A DNA stretch of 64,000 nucleotides. It comes from Sipunculus nudus (lineage: Eukaryota; Annelida; Sipuncula; Golfingiida; Sipunculidae). Position numbers and translations under genes: made by a program. The stretch covers positions 89,723,556 to 89,787,555 of the forward strand of contig CM049310.1 in assembly GCA_026874595.1 (NCBI GenBank), written 5' to 3'. Positions 23,352 to 35,404 of the stretch are shown here, piece by piece; the first letter of the stretch is position 1, and the number at the start of each line of letters is the position of its first letter. The notes below the pieces were generated by a model. That model saw nothing but the letters and a program-made list of their open reading frames with translations. It did no database searches and had not been told where the DNA came from.

Positions 23352-26300
23352 AGGACTTCATAAATGAGATTTTCGACCGTTTTTTGAAGTTATAATGTAT
23401 TATTCGACGTTTCAGGAGTCTTATTTATGACAGAAATCGTGCAAAACACCAGAGATATTGTGATCAAGTGAGAAAATAGGTCCCGAAAATCCATAATATC
23501 TCCTTAAGAAAAAGCAGAATTATACATTTCTGATTTTGATTGAACGAATTTGCTCTTTATTTTTATATTCATGTGCACGAACAGGCACTGTTATGTAGCC
23601 CGGGAACTAGTCTTCGTCCCTATGGGTCAAAATCGTGTTTAAATTTAGGAGAATACATCATTATTTGTGGTGTTTTTACAATAAGCAAGGTATAAGCAAA
23701 ACGTAGACAAAGTGTAAGCAAAGGAATTAGGACTTCATAAATGAGATTTTCGACCGTTTATTGAATTTATAATGTATTTATCAACTTGTCAGGAGTCTTA
23801 TTTATGACAGAAATCGTGCAAATCAGTAGAGATATTGTGATCAAATCAGAAAATAGGTCCCGAAAATCCATAATATCCAATTGAGAAAAATGCAGAATTA
23901 TACATTTCTGATTTAGATTGAACGAATTTGCTCTTTATTTTTATATTCATGTGCACGAACAGGCACTGTTATGTAGCCCGAGAACTAATCTTCGTCCCTA
24001 TTTGTCAAAATCGTGTTTAAATTTGAGAGAATACATCATGTATGTGGTGTTTTTACAATAAGCAAAGCATAAGCAAAACGTAAACAAAGTGTAAGCAAAG
24101 GAATTAGGACTTCATAAATGCGATTTTCGACCGTTTTCTGAAGTTATAATGTATTATTCGACGTGTCAGGAGTCTTATTTAAGACAGAAATCGTGCAAAA
24201 CACTAGAGTTATTGTGATCAAGTGAGAAAATAGGTCCCGAAAATCCATAATATCTCCTTAAGAAAAAGCAGAATTATACATTTCTGATTTTGATTGAACG
24301 AATTTGCTCTTTATTTTTATATTCATGTGCACGAACAGGCACTGTTATGTAGCCCGGGAACTAGTCTTCGTCCCTATGGGTCAAAATCGTGTTTAAATTT
24401 AGGAGAATACATCATTATTTGTGGTGTTTTTACAATAAGCAAGGTATAAGCAAAACGTAGACAAAGTGTAAGCAAAGGAATTAGGACTTCATAAATGAGA
24501 TTTTCGACCGTTTATTGAAGTTATAATGTATTATTCAACTTGTCAGGAGTCTTATTTATGACAGAAATCGTGCAAATCAGTAGAGATATTGTGATCAAAT
24601 CAGAAAATAGGTCCCGAAAATCCATAATATCCAATTGAGAAAAATGCAGAATTATACATTTCTGATTTAGATTGAACGAATTTGCTCTTTATTTTTATAT
24701 TCATGTGCACGAACAGGCACTGTTATGTAGCCGGAGAACTAATCTTCGTCCCTATTTGTCAAAATCGTGTTTAAATTTGAGAGAATACATCATGTATGTG
24801 GTGTTTTTACAATAAGCAAAGCATAAGCAAAACGTAAACAAAGTGTAAGCAAAGGAATTAGGACTTCATAAATGCGATTTTCGACCGTTTTCTGAAGTTA
24901 TAATGTATTATTCGACGTGTCAGGAGTCTTATTTAAGACAGAAATCGTGCAAAACACTAGAGATATTGTGATCAAGTGAGAAAATAGGTCCCGAAAATCC
25001 ATAATATCTCCTTAAGAAAAAGCAGAATTATACATTTCTGATTTTGATTGAACGAATTTGCTCTTTATTTTTATATTCATGTGCCCGAACAGGCACTGTT
25101 ATGTAGCCCGGGAACTAGTCTTCGTCCCTATATGTCAAAATCGTGTTTAAATTTAGGAGAATACATCATTTATGTGGTGTTTTTACAATAAGCAAGGCAT
25201 AAGTAAAACGTAGACAAAGTGTAAGCAAAGGAATTAGGACTTCATAAATGAGATTTTCGACCGTTTTTTGAAGTTATAATGTATTATTCGACGTTTCAGG
25301 AGTCTTATTTATGACAGAAATCGTGCAAAACACCAGAGATATTGTGATCAAATGAGAAAATAGGTCCCGAAAATCCATAATATCTCCTTAAAAAAAGCAG
25401 AATTATACATTTCTGATTTTGATTGAACGAATTTGCCCTTTATTTTTATATTCATGTGCACGAACAGGCACTGTTATGTAGCCCGGGTACTAGTCTTCGT
25501 CCCTACGGGTCAAAATCGTGTTTAAATTTAGGAGAATACATCATTTATGTGGTGTTTTTACAATAAGCAAAGCATAAGCAAAACGTAGACAAAGTGTAAG
25601 CAAAGGAATTAGGACTCCATAAATGAGATTTTCGACCGTTTATTGAAGTTATAATGTATTATTCAACTTGTCAGGAGTCTTATTTATGACAGAAATCGTG
25701 CAAAACAGTAGAGATATTGAGATCAAATCAGAAAATAGGTCCTGAAAATCCATAATATCCAATTGATAAAAAAATGCAGAATTATACATTTCTGATTTTG
25801 ATTGAACGAATTTGCTCTTTATTTTTATATTCATGTGCACGAACAGGCACTGTTATGTAGCCCGGGAACTAGTCTTCGTCCCTATGGGTCAAAATCGTGT
25901 TTAAATTTAGGAGAATACATCATTATTTGTGGTGTTTTTACAATAAGCAAGGTATAAGCAAAACGTAGACAAAGTGTAAGCAAAGGAATTAGGACTTCAT
26001 AAATGAGATTTTCGACCGTTTATTGAAGTTATAATGTATTATTCAACTTGTCAGGAGTCTTATTTATGACAGAAATCGTGCAAATCAGTAGAGATATTGT
26101 GATCAAATCAGAAAATAGGTCCCGAAAATCCATAATATCCAATTGAGAAAAATGCAGAATTATACATTTCTGATTTAGATTGAACGAATTTGCTCTTTAT
26201 TTTTATATTCATGTGCACGAACAGGCACTGTTATGTAGCCGGAGAACTAATCTTCGTCCCTATTTGTCAAAATCGTGTTTAAATTTGAGAGAATACATCA

Positions 26301-29003
26301 TGTATGTGGTGTTTTTACAATAAGCAAAGCATAAGCAAAACGTAAACAAAGTGTAAGCAAAGGAATTAGGACTTCATAAATGCGATTTTCGACCGTTTTC
26401 TGAAGTTATAATGTATTATTCGACGTGTCAGGAGTCTTATTTAAGACAGAAATCGTGCAAAACACTAGAGATATTGTGATCAAGTGAGAAAATAGGTCCC
26501 GAAAATCCATAATATCTCCTTAAGAAAAAGCAGAATTATACATTTCTGATTTTGATTGAACGAATTTGCTCTTTATTTTTATATTCATGTGCACGAACAG
26601 GCACTGTTATGTAGCCCGGGAACTAGTCTTCGTCCCTATATGTCAAAATCGTGTTTAAATTTAGGAGAATACATCATTTATGTGGTGTTTTTACAATAAG
26701 CAAGGCATAAGCAAAACGTAGACAAAGTGTAAGCAAAGGAATTAGGACTTCATAAATGAGATTTTCGACCGTTTTTTGAAGTTATAATGTATTATTCGAC
26801 GTTTCAGGAGTCTTATTTATGATAGAAATCGTGCAAAACACCAGAGATATTGTGATCAAGTGAGAAAATAGGTCCCGAAAATCCATAATATCTCCTTAAG
26901 AAAAAGCAGAATTATACATTTCTGATTTTGATTGAACGAATTTGCTCTTTATTTTTATATTCATGTGCACGAACAGGCACTGTTATGTAGCCCGGGAACT
27001 AGTCTTCGTCCCTATGGGTCAAAATCGTGTTTAAATTTAGGAGAATACATCATTATTTGTGGTGTTTTTACAATAAGCAAGGTATAAGCAAAACGTAGAC
27101 AAAGTGTAAGCAAAGGAATAAGGACTTCATAAATGAGATTTTCGACCGTTTATTGAAGTTATAATGTATTATTCAACTTGTCAGGAGTCTTATTTATGAC
27201 AGAAATCGTGCAAATCAGTAGAGATATTGTGATCAAATCAGAAAATAGGTCCCGAAAATCCATAATATCCAATTGAGAAAAATGCAGAATTATACATTTC
27301 TGATTTAGATTGAACGAATTTGCTCTTTATTTTTATATTCATGTGCACGAACAGGCACTGTTATGTAGCCGGAGAACTAATCTTCGTCCCTATTTGTCAA
27401 AATCGTGTTTAAATTTGAGAGAATACATCATGTATGTGGTGTTTTTACAATAAGCAAAGCATAAGCAAAGCGTAAACAAAGTGTAAGCAAAGGAATTAGG
27501 ACTTCATAAATGTGATTTTCGACCGTTTTCTGAAGTTATAATGTATTATTCGACGTGTCAGGAGTCTTATTTAAGACAGAAATCGTGCAAAACACTAGAG
27601 ATATTGTGATCAAGTGAGAAAATAGGTCCCGAAAATCCATAATATCTCCTTAAGAAAAAGCAGAATTATACATTTCTGATTTTGATTGAACGAATTTGCT
27701 CTTTATTTTTATATTCATGTGCACGAACAGGCACTGTTATGTAGCCCGGGAACTAGTCTTCGTCCCTATATGTCAAAATCGTGTTTAAATTTAGGAGAAT
27801 ACATCATTTATGTGGTGTTTTTACAATAAGCAAGGCATAAGCATAACGTAGACAAAGTGTAAGCAAAGGAATTAGGACTTCATAAATGAGATTTTCGACC
27901 GTTTTTTGAAGTTATAATGTATTATTCGACGTTTCAGGAGTCTTATTTATGACAGAAATCGTGCAAAACACCAGAGATATTGTGATCAAGTGAGAAAATA
28001 GGTCCCGAAAATCCATAATATCTCCTTAAGAAAAAGCAGAATTATACATTTCTGATTTTGATTGAACGAATTTGCTCTTTATTTTTATATTCATGTGCAC
28101 GAACAGGCACTGTTATGTAGCCCGGGAACTAGTCTTCGTCCCTATGGGTCAAAATCGTGTTTAAATTTAGGAGAATACATCATTATTTGTGGTGTTTTTA
28201 CAATAAGCAAGGTATAAGCAAAACGTAGACAAAGTGTAAGCAAAGGAATTAGGACTTCATAAATGAGATTTTCGACCGTTTATTGAATTTATAATGTATT
28301 ATTCAACTTGTCAGGAGTCTTATTTATGACAGAAATCGTGCAAATCAGTAGAGATATTGTGATCAAATCAGAAAATAGGTCCCGAAAATCCATAATATCC
28401 AATTGAGAAAAATGCAGAATTATACATTTCTGATTTAGATTGAACGTATTTGCTCTTTATTTTTATATTCATGTGCACGAACAGGCACTGTTATGTAGCC
28501 GGAGAACTAATCTTCGTCCCTATTTGTCAAAATCGTGTTTAAATTTGAGAGAATACATCATGTATGTGGTGTTTTTACATTAAGCAAAGCATAAGCAAAA
28601 CGTAAACAAAGTGTAAGCAAAGGAATTAGGACTTCATAAATGCGATTTTCGACCGTTTTCTGAAGTTATAATGTATTATTCGACGTGTCAGGAGTCTTAT
28701 TTAAGACAGAAATCGTGCAAAACACTAGAGATATTGTGATCAAGTGAGAAAATAGGTCCCGAAAATCCATAATATCTCCTTAAGAAAAAGCAGAATTATA
28801 CATTTCTGATTTTGATTGAACGAATTTGCTCTTTATTTTTATATTCATGTGCACGAACATGCACTGTTATGTAGCCCGGGAACTAGTCTTCGTCCCTATA
28901 TGTCAAAATCGTGTTTAAATTTAGGAGAATACATCATTTATGTGGTGTTTTTACAATAAGCAAGGCATAAGCAAAACGTAGACAAAGTGTAAGCAAAGGA
29001 ATT
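23352..29003 (+). repeat. Block 10: A-C-D-C-D-A-J-C-D-A-C-D-A-C-D
   Basis: Fifteen monomers start at 23352, 23729, 24106, 24483, 24860, 25236, 25611, 25991, 26368, 26744, 27121, 27498, 27874, 28251 and 28628. The same class order recurs from 57640, offset 34288 bp, with shared private marks: GTATTTATCAAC (near 23774), GCCCGAGAAC (near 23977), TTTATGATAG (near 26816) and AAATGTGATT (near 27516). From 28251 on, the variants fit the left-hand 8-mer better. Confidence 0.9.
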
Positions 29004-30883
29004 AGGACTTCATAAATGAGATTTTCGACCGTTTTTTGAAGTTATAATGTATTATTCGACGTTTCAGGAGTCTTATTTATGACAGAAATCGTGCAAAACA
29101 CCAGAGATATTGTGATCAAGTGAGAAAATAGGTCCCGAAAATCCATAATATCTCCTTAAAAAAAGCAGAATTATACATTTCTGATTTTGATTGAACGAAT
29201 TTGCTCTTTATTTTTATATTCATGTGCACGAACAGGCACTGTTATGTAGCCCGGGTACTAGTCTTCGTCCCTACGGGTCAAAATCGTGTTTAAATTTAGG
29301 AGAATACATCATTTATGTGGTGTTTTTACAATAAGCAAAGCATAAGCAAAACGTAGACAAAGTGTAAGCAAAGGAATTAGGACTCCATAAATGAGATTTT
29401 CGACCGTTTATTGAAGTTATAATGTCTTATTCGACGTGTCAGGAGTCTTATTTATGACAGAAATTGTGCAAAACAGGAGAGATATTGAGATCAAATGAGA
29501 AAATAGGTCCCAAAAATCCATAATATCCCATTAAGAAAAAAAACAGAATTATACATTTCTGAATTTGATTGAAAGAATTTGCTATTTATTTTTATATTCA
29601 TGTGCACGAACAGGCACTGTTATGTAGCCGGGGAACTAGTCTTCGTCCCTATGGGTCATAATCGTGTTTAAATTTGGGAGAATACATCATTTATGTGGTA
29701 TTTTTACAATAAGCAAAGCATGAGCAAAACGTAAACAAAGTGTAAGCAAAGGAATTAGTACTTCATAAATAAGATTTTCGACCGTTTTTTTGAAGTTATA
29801 ATGTATTATTCAACTTGTCAGGAGTCTTATTTATGACAGAAATCGTGCAAAACAGTAGAGATATTGTGATCAAATGAGAAAATAGGTCCCGAAAATCCAT
29901 AATATCCAATTGAGAAAAAAGCAGAATTATACATTTCTGATTTTGATTAAACGAATTTGCTCTTTATTTTTATATTCATGTGCACGAACAGGCACTGTTA
30001 TGTAGCCGGGGAACTAGTCTTCGTCCCTATGGGTCATAATCGTGTTTAAATTTGAGAGAATACATCATTTATGTGGTGTTTTTACAATGAGCAAAGCATA
30101 AGCAAAACGTAAACAAAGTGTAAGCAAAGGAATTAGGACTTCATAAATGCGATTTTCGACCGTTTTCTGAAGTTATAATGTATTATTCGACGTGTCAGGA
30201 GTCTTATTTATGACAGAAATCGTGCAAAACACTAGAGATATTGTGATCAAGTGAGAAAATAGGTCCCGAAAATCCATAATATCTCCATAAAAAAAGCAAA
30301 ATTATACATTTCTGATGTTGATTGAACGAATTTGCTCTTTATTTTTATATTCATGTGCACGAACAGGCACTGTTATGTAGCCGGGGAACTAGTCTTCGTC
30401 CCTACGGGTCATAATCGTGTTTAAATTTGGGAGAATACATCATTTATGTGGTGTTTTTACAATAAGCAAAGCATAAGCAAAACGTAAACAAAGTGTAAGC
30501 AAAGGAATTAGGACTTCATAAAAGCGATTTTCGACCGTTTATTAAGTTATAATGTCTTATTCGACGTGTCAGGAGTCTTATTTATGACAGAAATCGTGCA
30601 AAACACTAGAGATATTGTGATCAAGTGAGAAAATAGGTCCCGAAAATCCATAATATCTCCATAAAAAAAGCAGAATTATACATTTCTGATTTTGATTGAA
30701 CGAATTTGCTCTTTATTTTTATATTCATGTGCACGAACAGGCACTGTTATGTAGCCGGGGAACTAGTCTTCGTCCCTATGGGTCATAATCGTGTTTAAAT
30801 TTGAGAGAATACATCATGTATGTGGTGTTTTTACATTAAGCAAAGCATAAGCAAAACGTAAACAAAGTGTAAGCAAAGGAATT
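29004..30883 (+). repeat. Block 11: displaced 8-mer piece A-B-F-G-H
   Basis: Starts are 29004 A, 29379 B, 29757 F, 30135 G and 30510 H. With 28251 C and 28628 D this is seven of the eight monomers of the HOR at 1883-7902, about 26 kb away from it. B, F, G and H occur nowhere else apart from the left end and a few pieces just downstream. F has one extra T in its head (GTTTTTTTGAAG). The H copy is a hybrid: GTTTATTAAG in its head and a C-type end with ACATTAAGC. Confidence 0.9.
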
Positions 30884-32387
30884 AGGACTTCATAAATGCG
30901 ATTTTCGACCGTTTTCTGAAGTTATAATGTATTATTCGACGTGTCAGGAGTCTTATTTAAGACAGAAATCGTGCAAAACACTAGAGATATTGTGATCAAG
31001 TGAGAAAATAGGTCCCGAAAATCCATAATATCTCCTTAAGAAAAAGCAGAATTATACATTTCTGATTTTGATTGAACGAATTTGCTCTTTATTTTTATAT
31101 TCATGTGCACGAACATGCACTGTTATGTAGCCCGGGAACTAGTCTTCGTCCCTATATGTCTAAATCGTGTTTAAATTTAGGAGAATACATCATTTATGTG
31201 GTATTTTTACAATAAGCAAAGCATGAGCAAAACGTAAACAAAGTGTAAGCAAAGGAATTAGTACTTCATAAATAAGATTTTCGACCGTTTTTTGAAGTTA
31301 TAATGTATTATTCAACTTGTCAGGAGTCTTATTTATGACAGAAATCGTGCAAAACAGTAGAGATATTGTGATCGAATGAGAAAATAGGTCCCGAAAATCC
31401 ATAATATCCAATTGAGAAAAAAGCAGAATTATACATTTCTGATTTTGATTAAACGAATTTGCTCTTTATTTTTATATTCATGTGCACGAACAGGCACTGT
31501 TATGTAGCCGGGGAACTAGTCTTCGTCCCTATGGGTCATAATCGTGTTTAAATTTGAGAGAATACATCATTTATGTGGTGTTTTTACAATGAGCAAAGCA
31601 TAAGCAAAACGTAAACAAAGTGTAAGCAAAGGAATTAGGACTTCATAAATGCGATTTTCGACCGTTTTCTGAAGTTATAATGTATTATTCGACGTGTCAG
31701 GAGTCTTATTTATGACAGAAATCGTGCAAAACACTAGAGATATTGTGATCAAGTGAGAAAATAGGTCCCGAAAATCCATAATATCTCCATAAAAAAAGCA
31801 AAATTATACATTTCTGATGTTGATTGAACGAATTTGCTCTTTATTTTTATATTCATGTGCACGAACAGGCACTGTTATGTAGCCGGGGAACTAGTCTTCG
31901 TCCCTACGGGTCATAATCGTGTTTAAATTTGGGAGAATACATCATTTATGTGGTGTTTTTACAATAAGCAAAGCATAAGCAAAACGTAAACAAAGTGTAA
32001 GCAAAGGAATTAGGACTTCATAAATGCGATTTTCGACCGTTTTCTGAAGTTATAATGTATTATTCGACGTGTCAGGAGTCTTATTTAAGACAGAAATCGT
32101 GCAAAACACTAGAGATATTGTGATCAAGTGAGAAAATAGGTCCCGAAAATCCATAATATCTCCTTAAGAAAAAGCAGAATTATATATTTCTGATTTTGAT
32201 TGAACGAATTTGCTCTTTATTTTTATATTCATGTGCACGAACAGGCACTGTTATGTAGCCCGGGAACTAGTCTTCGTCCCTATATGTCAAAATCGTGTTT
32301 AAATTTAGGAGAATACATCATTTATGTGGTGTTTTTACAATAAGCAAGGCATAAGCAAAACGTAGACAAAGTGTAAGCAAAGGAATT
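30884..32387 (+). repeat. Block 12: rearranged D-F-G-D
   Basis: Starts are 30884 D, 31260 F, 31637 G and 32012 D. The first D has a B-type end (GTGGTATTTTTAC, GCATGAGC) leading into F. G is followed by D where H is expected. Each misjoined monomer switches type inside or next to the conserved central core, as unequal exchange between misaligned 8-mer units would produce. Confidence 0.85.
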
Positions 32388-35300
32388 AGGACTTCATAAA
32401 TGAGATTTTCGACCGTTTTTTGAAGTTATAATGTATTATTCGACATTTCAGGAGTCTTATTTATGACAGAAATCGTGCAAAACACCAGAGATATTGTGAT
32501 CAAGTGAGAAAATAGGTCCCGAAAATCCATAATATCTCCTTAAAAAAAGCAGAATTATACATTTCTGATTTTGATTGAACGAATTTGCCCTTTATTTTTA
32601 TATTCATGTGCACGAACAGGCACTGTTATGTAGCCCGGGTACTAGTCTTCGTCCCTACGGGTCAAAATCGTGTTTAAATTTAGGAGAATACATCATTTAT
32701 GTGGTGTTTTTACAATAAGCAAAGCATAAGCAAAACGTAGACAAAGTGTAAGCAAAGGAATTAGGACTCCATAAATGAGATTTTCGACCGTTTATTGAAG
32801 TTGTAATGTATTATTCAACTTGTCAGGAGTCTTATTTATGACAGAAATCGTGCAAAACAGTAGAGATATTGAGATCAAATCAGAAAATAGGTCCTGAAAA
32901 TCCATAATATCCAATTGATAAAAAAATGCAGAATTATACATTTCTGATTTTGATTGAACGAATTTGCTCTTTATTTTTATATTCATGTGCACGAACAGGC
33001 ACTGTTATGTAGCCCGGGAACTAGTCTTCGTCCCTATGGGTCAAAATCGTGTTTAAATTTAGGAGAATACATCATTATTTGTGGTGTTTTTACAATAAGC
33101 AAGGTATAAGCAAAACGTAGACAAAGTGTAAGCAAAGGAATTAGGACTTTATAAATGAGATTTTCGACCGTTTATTGAAGTTATAATGTATTATTCAACT
33201 TGTCAGGAGTCTTATTTATGACAGAAATCGTGCAAATCAGTAGAGATATTGTGATCAAATCAGAAAATAGGTCCCGAAAATCCATTATATCCAATTGAGA
33301 AAAATGCAGAATTATACATTTCTGATTTAGATTGAACGAATTTGCTCTTTATTTTTATATTCATGTGCACGAACAGGCACTGTTATGTAGCCCGGGAACT
33401 AGTCTTCGTCCCTATGGGTCAAAATCGTGTTTAAATTTGAGAGAATACATCATGTATGTGGTGTTTTTACAATAAGCAAAGCATAAGCAAAACGTAAACA
33501 AAGTGTAAGCAGAGGAATTAGGACTTCATAAATGCGATTTTCGACCGTTTTCTGAAGTTATAATGTATTATTCGACGTGTCAGGAGTCTTATTTAAGACA
33601 GAAATCGTGCAAAACACTAGAGTTATTGTGATCAAGTGAGAAAATAGGTCCCGAAAATCCATAATATCTCCTTAAGAAAAAGCAGAATTATATATTTCTG
33701 ATTTTGATTGAACGAATTTGCTCTTTATTTTTATATTCATGTGCACGAACAGGCACTGTTATGTAGCCCGGGAACTAGTCTTCGTCCCTATATGTCAAAA
33801 TCGTGTTTAAATTTAGGAGAATACATCATTTATGTGGTGTTTTTACAATAAGCAAGGCATAAGCAAAACGTAGACAAAGTGTAAGCAAAGGAATTAGGAC
33901 TTCATAAATGAGATTTTCGACCGTTTTTTGAAGTTATAATGTATTATTCGACGTTTCAGGAGTCTTATTTATGACAGAAATCGTGCAAAACACCAGAGAT
34001 ATTGTGATCAAGTGAGAAAATAGGTCCCGAAAATCCATAATATCTCCTTAAAAAAAGCAGAATTATACATTTCTGATTTTGATTGAACGAATTTGCCCTT
34101 TATTTTTATATTCATGTGCACGAACAGGCACTGTTATGTAGCCCGGGTACTAGTCTTCGTCCCTACGGGTCAAAATCGTGTTTAAATTTAGGAGAATACA
34201 TCATTTATGTGGTGTTTTTACAATAAGCAAAGCATAAGCAAAACGTAGACAAAGTGTAAGCAAAGGAATTAGGACTCCATAAATGAGATTTTCGACCGTT
34301 TATTGAAGTTGTAATGTATTATTCAACTTGTCAGGAGTCTTATTTATGACAGAAATCGTGCAAAACAGTAGAGATATTGAGATCAAATCAGAAAATAGGT
34401 CCTGAAAATCCATAATATCCAATTGATAAAAAAATGCAGAATTATACATTTCTGATTTTGATTGAACGAATTTGCTCTTTATTTTTATATTCATGTGCAC
34501 GAACAGGCACTGTTATGTAGCCCGGGAACTAGTCTTCGTCCCTATGGGTCAAAATCGTGTTTAAATTTGAGAGAATACATCATTATTTGTGGTGTTTTTA
34601 CAATAAGCAAGGTATAAGCAAAACGTAGACAAAGTGTAAGCAAAGGAATTAGGACTTTATAAATGAGATTTTCGACCGTTTATTGAAGTTATAATGTATT
34701 ATTCAACTTGTCAGGAGTCTTATTTATGACAGAAATCGTGCAAATCAGTAGAGATATTGTGATCAAATCAGAAAATAGGTCCCGAAAATCCATTATATCC
34801 AATTGAGAAAAATGCAGAATTATACATTTCTGATTTAGATTGAACGAATTTGCTCTTTATTTTTATATTCATGTGCACGAACAGGCACTGTTATGTAGCC
34901 CGGGAACTAGTCTTCGTCCCTATGGGTCAAAATCGTGTTTAAATTTGAGAGAATACATCATGTATGTGGTGTTTTTACAATAAGCAAAGCAAAAGCAAAA
35001 CGTAAACAAAGTGTAAGCAAAGGAATTAGGACTTCATAAATGCGATTTTCGACCGTTTTCTGAAGTTATAATGTATTATTCGACGTGTCAGGAGTCTTAT
35101 TTAAGACAGAAATCGTGCAAAACACTAGAGTTATTGTGATCAAGTGAGAAAATAGGTCCCGAAAATCCATAATATCTCCTTAAGAAAAAGCAGAATTATA
35201 CATTTCTGATTTTGATTGAACGAATTTGCTCTTTATTTTTATATTCATGTGCACGAACAGGCACTGTTATGTAGCCCGGGAACTAGTCTTCGTCCCTATG

Positions 35301-35404
35301 GGTCAAAATCGTGTTTAAATTTAGGAGAATACATCATTATTTGTGGTGTTTTTACAATAAGCAAGGTATAAGCAAAACGTAGACAAAGTGTAAGCAAAGG
35401 AATT
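32388..35404 (+). repeat. Block 13: 4-monomer HOR A-J-C-D, two tandem copies
   Basis: Copy 1 starts are 32388 A, 32763 J, 33143 C and 33520 D; copy 2 starts are 33896, 34271, 34651 and 35028. The unit is about 1508 bp. Both copies share marks seen nowhere else: AAGTTGTAATG in J (near 32800 and 34308) and AGGACTTTAT at the start of C. The last D of each copy has a different end, so the duplication joint lies in the D monomer. Confidence 0.92.
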
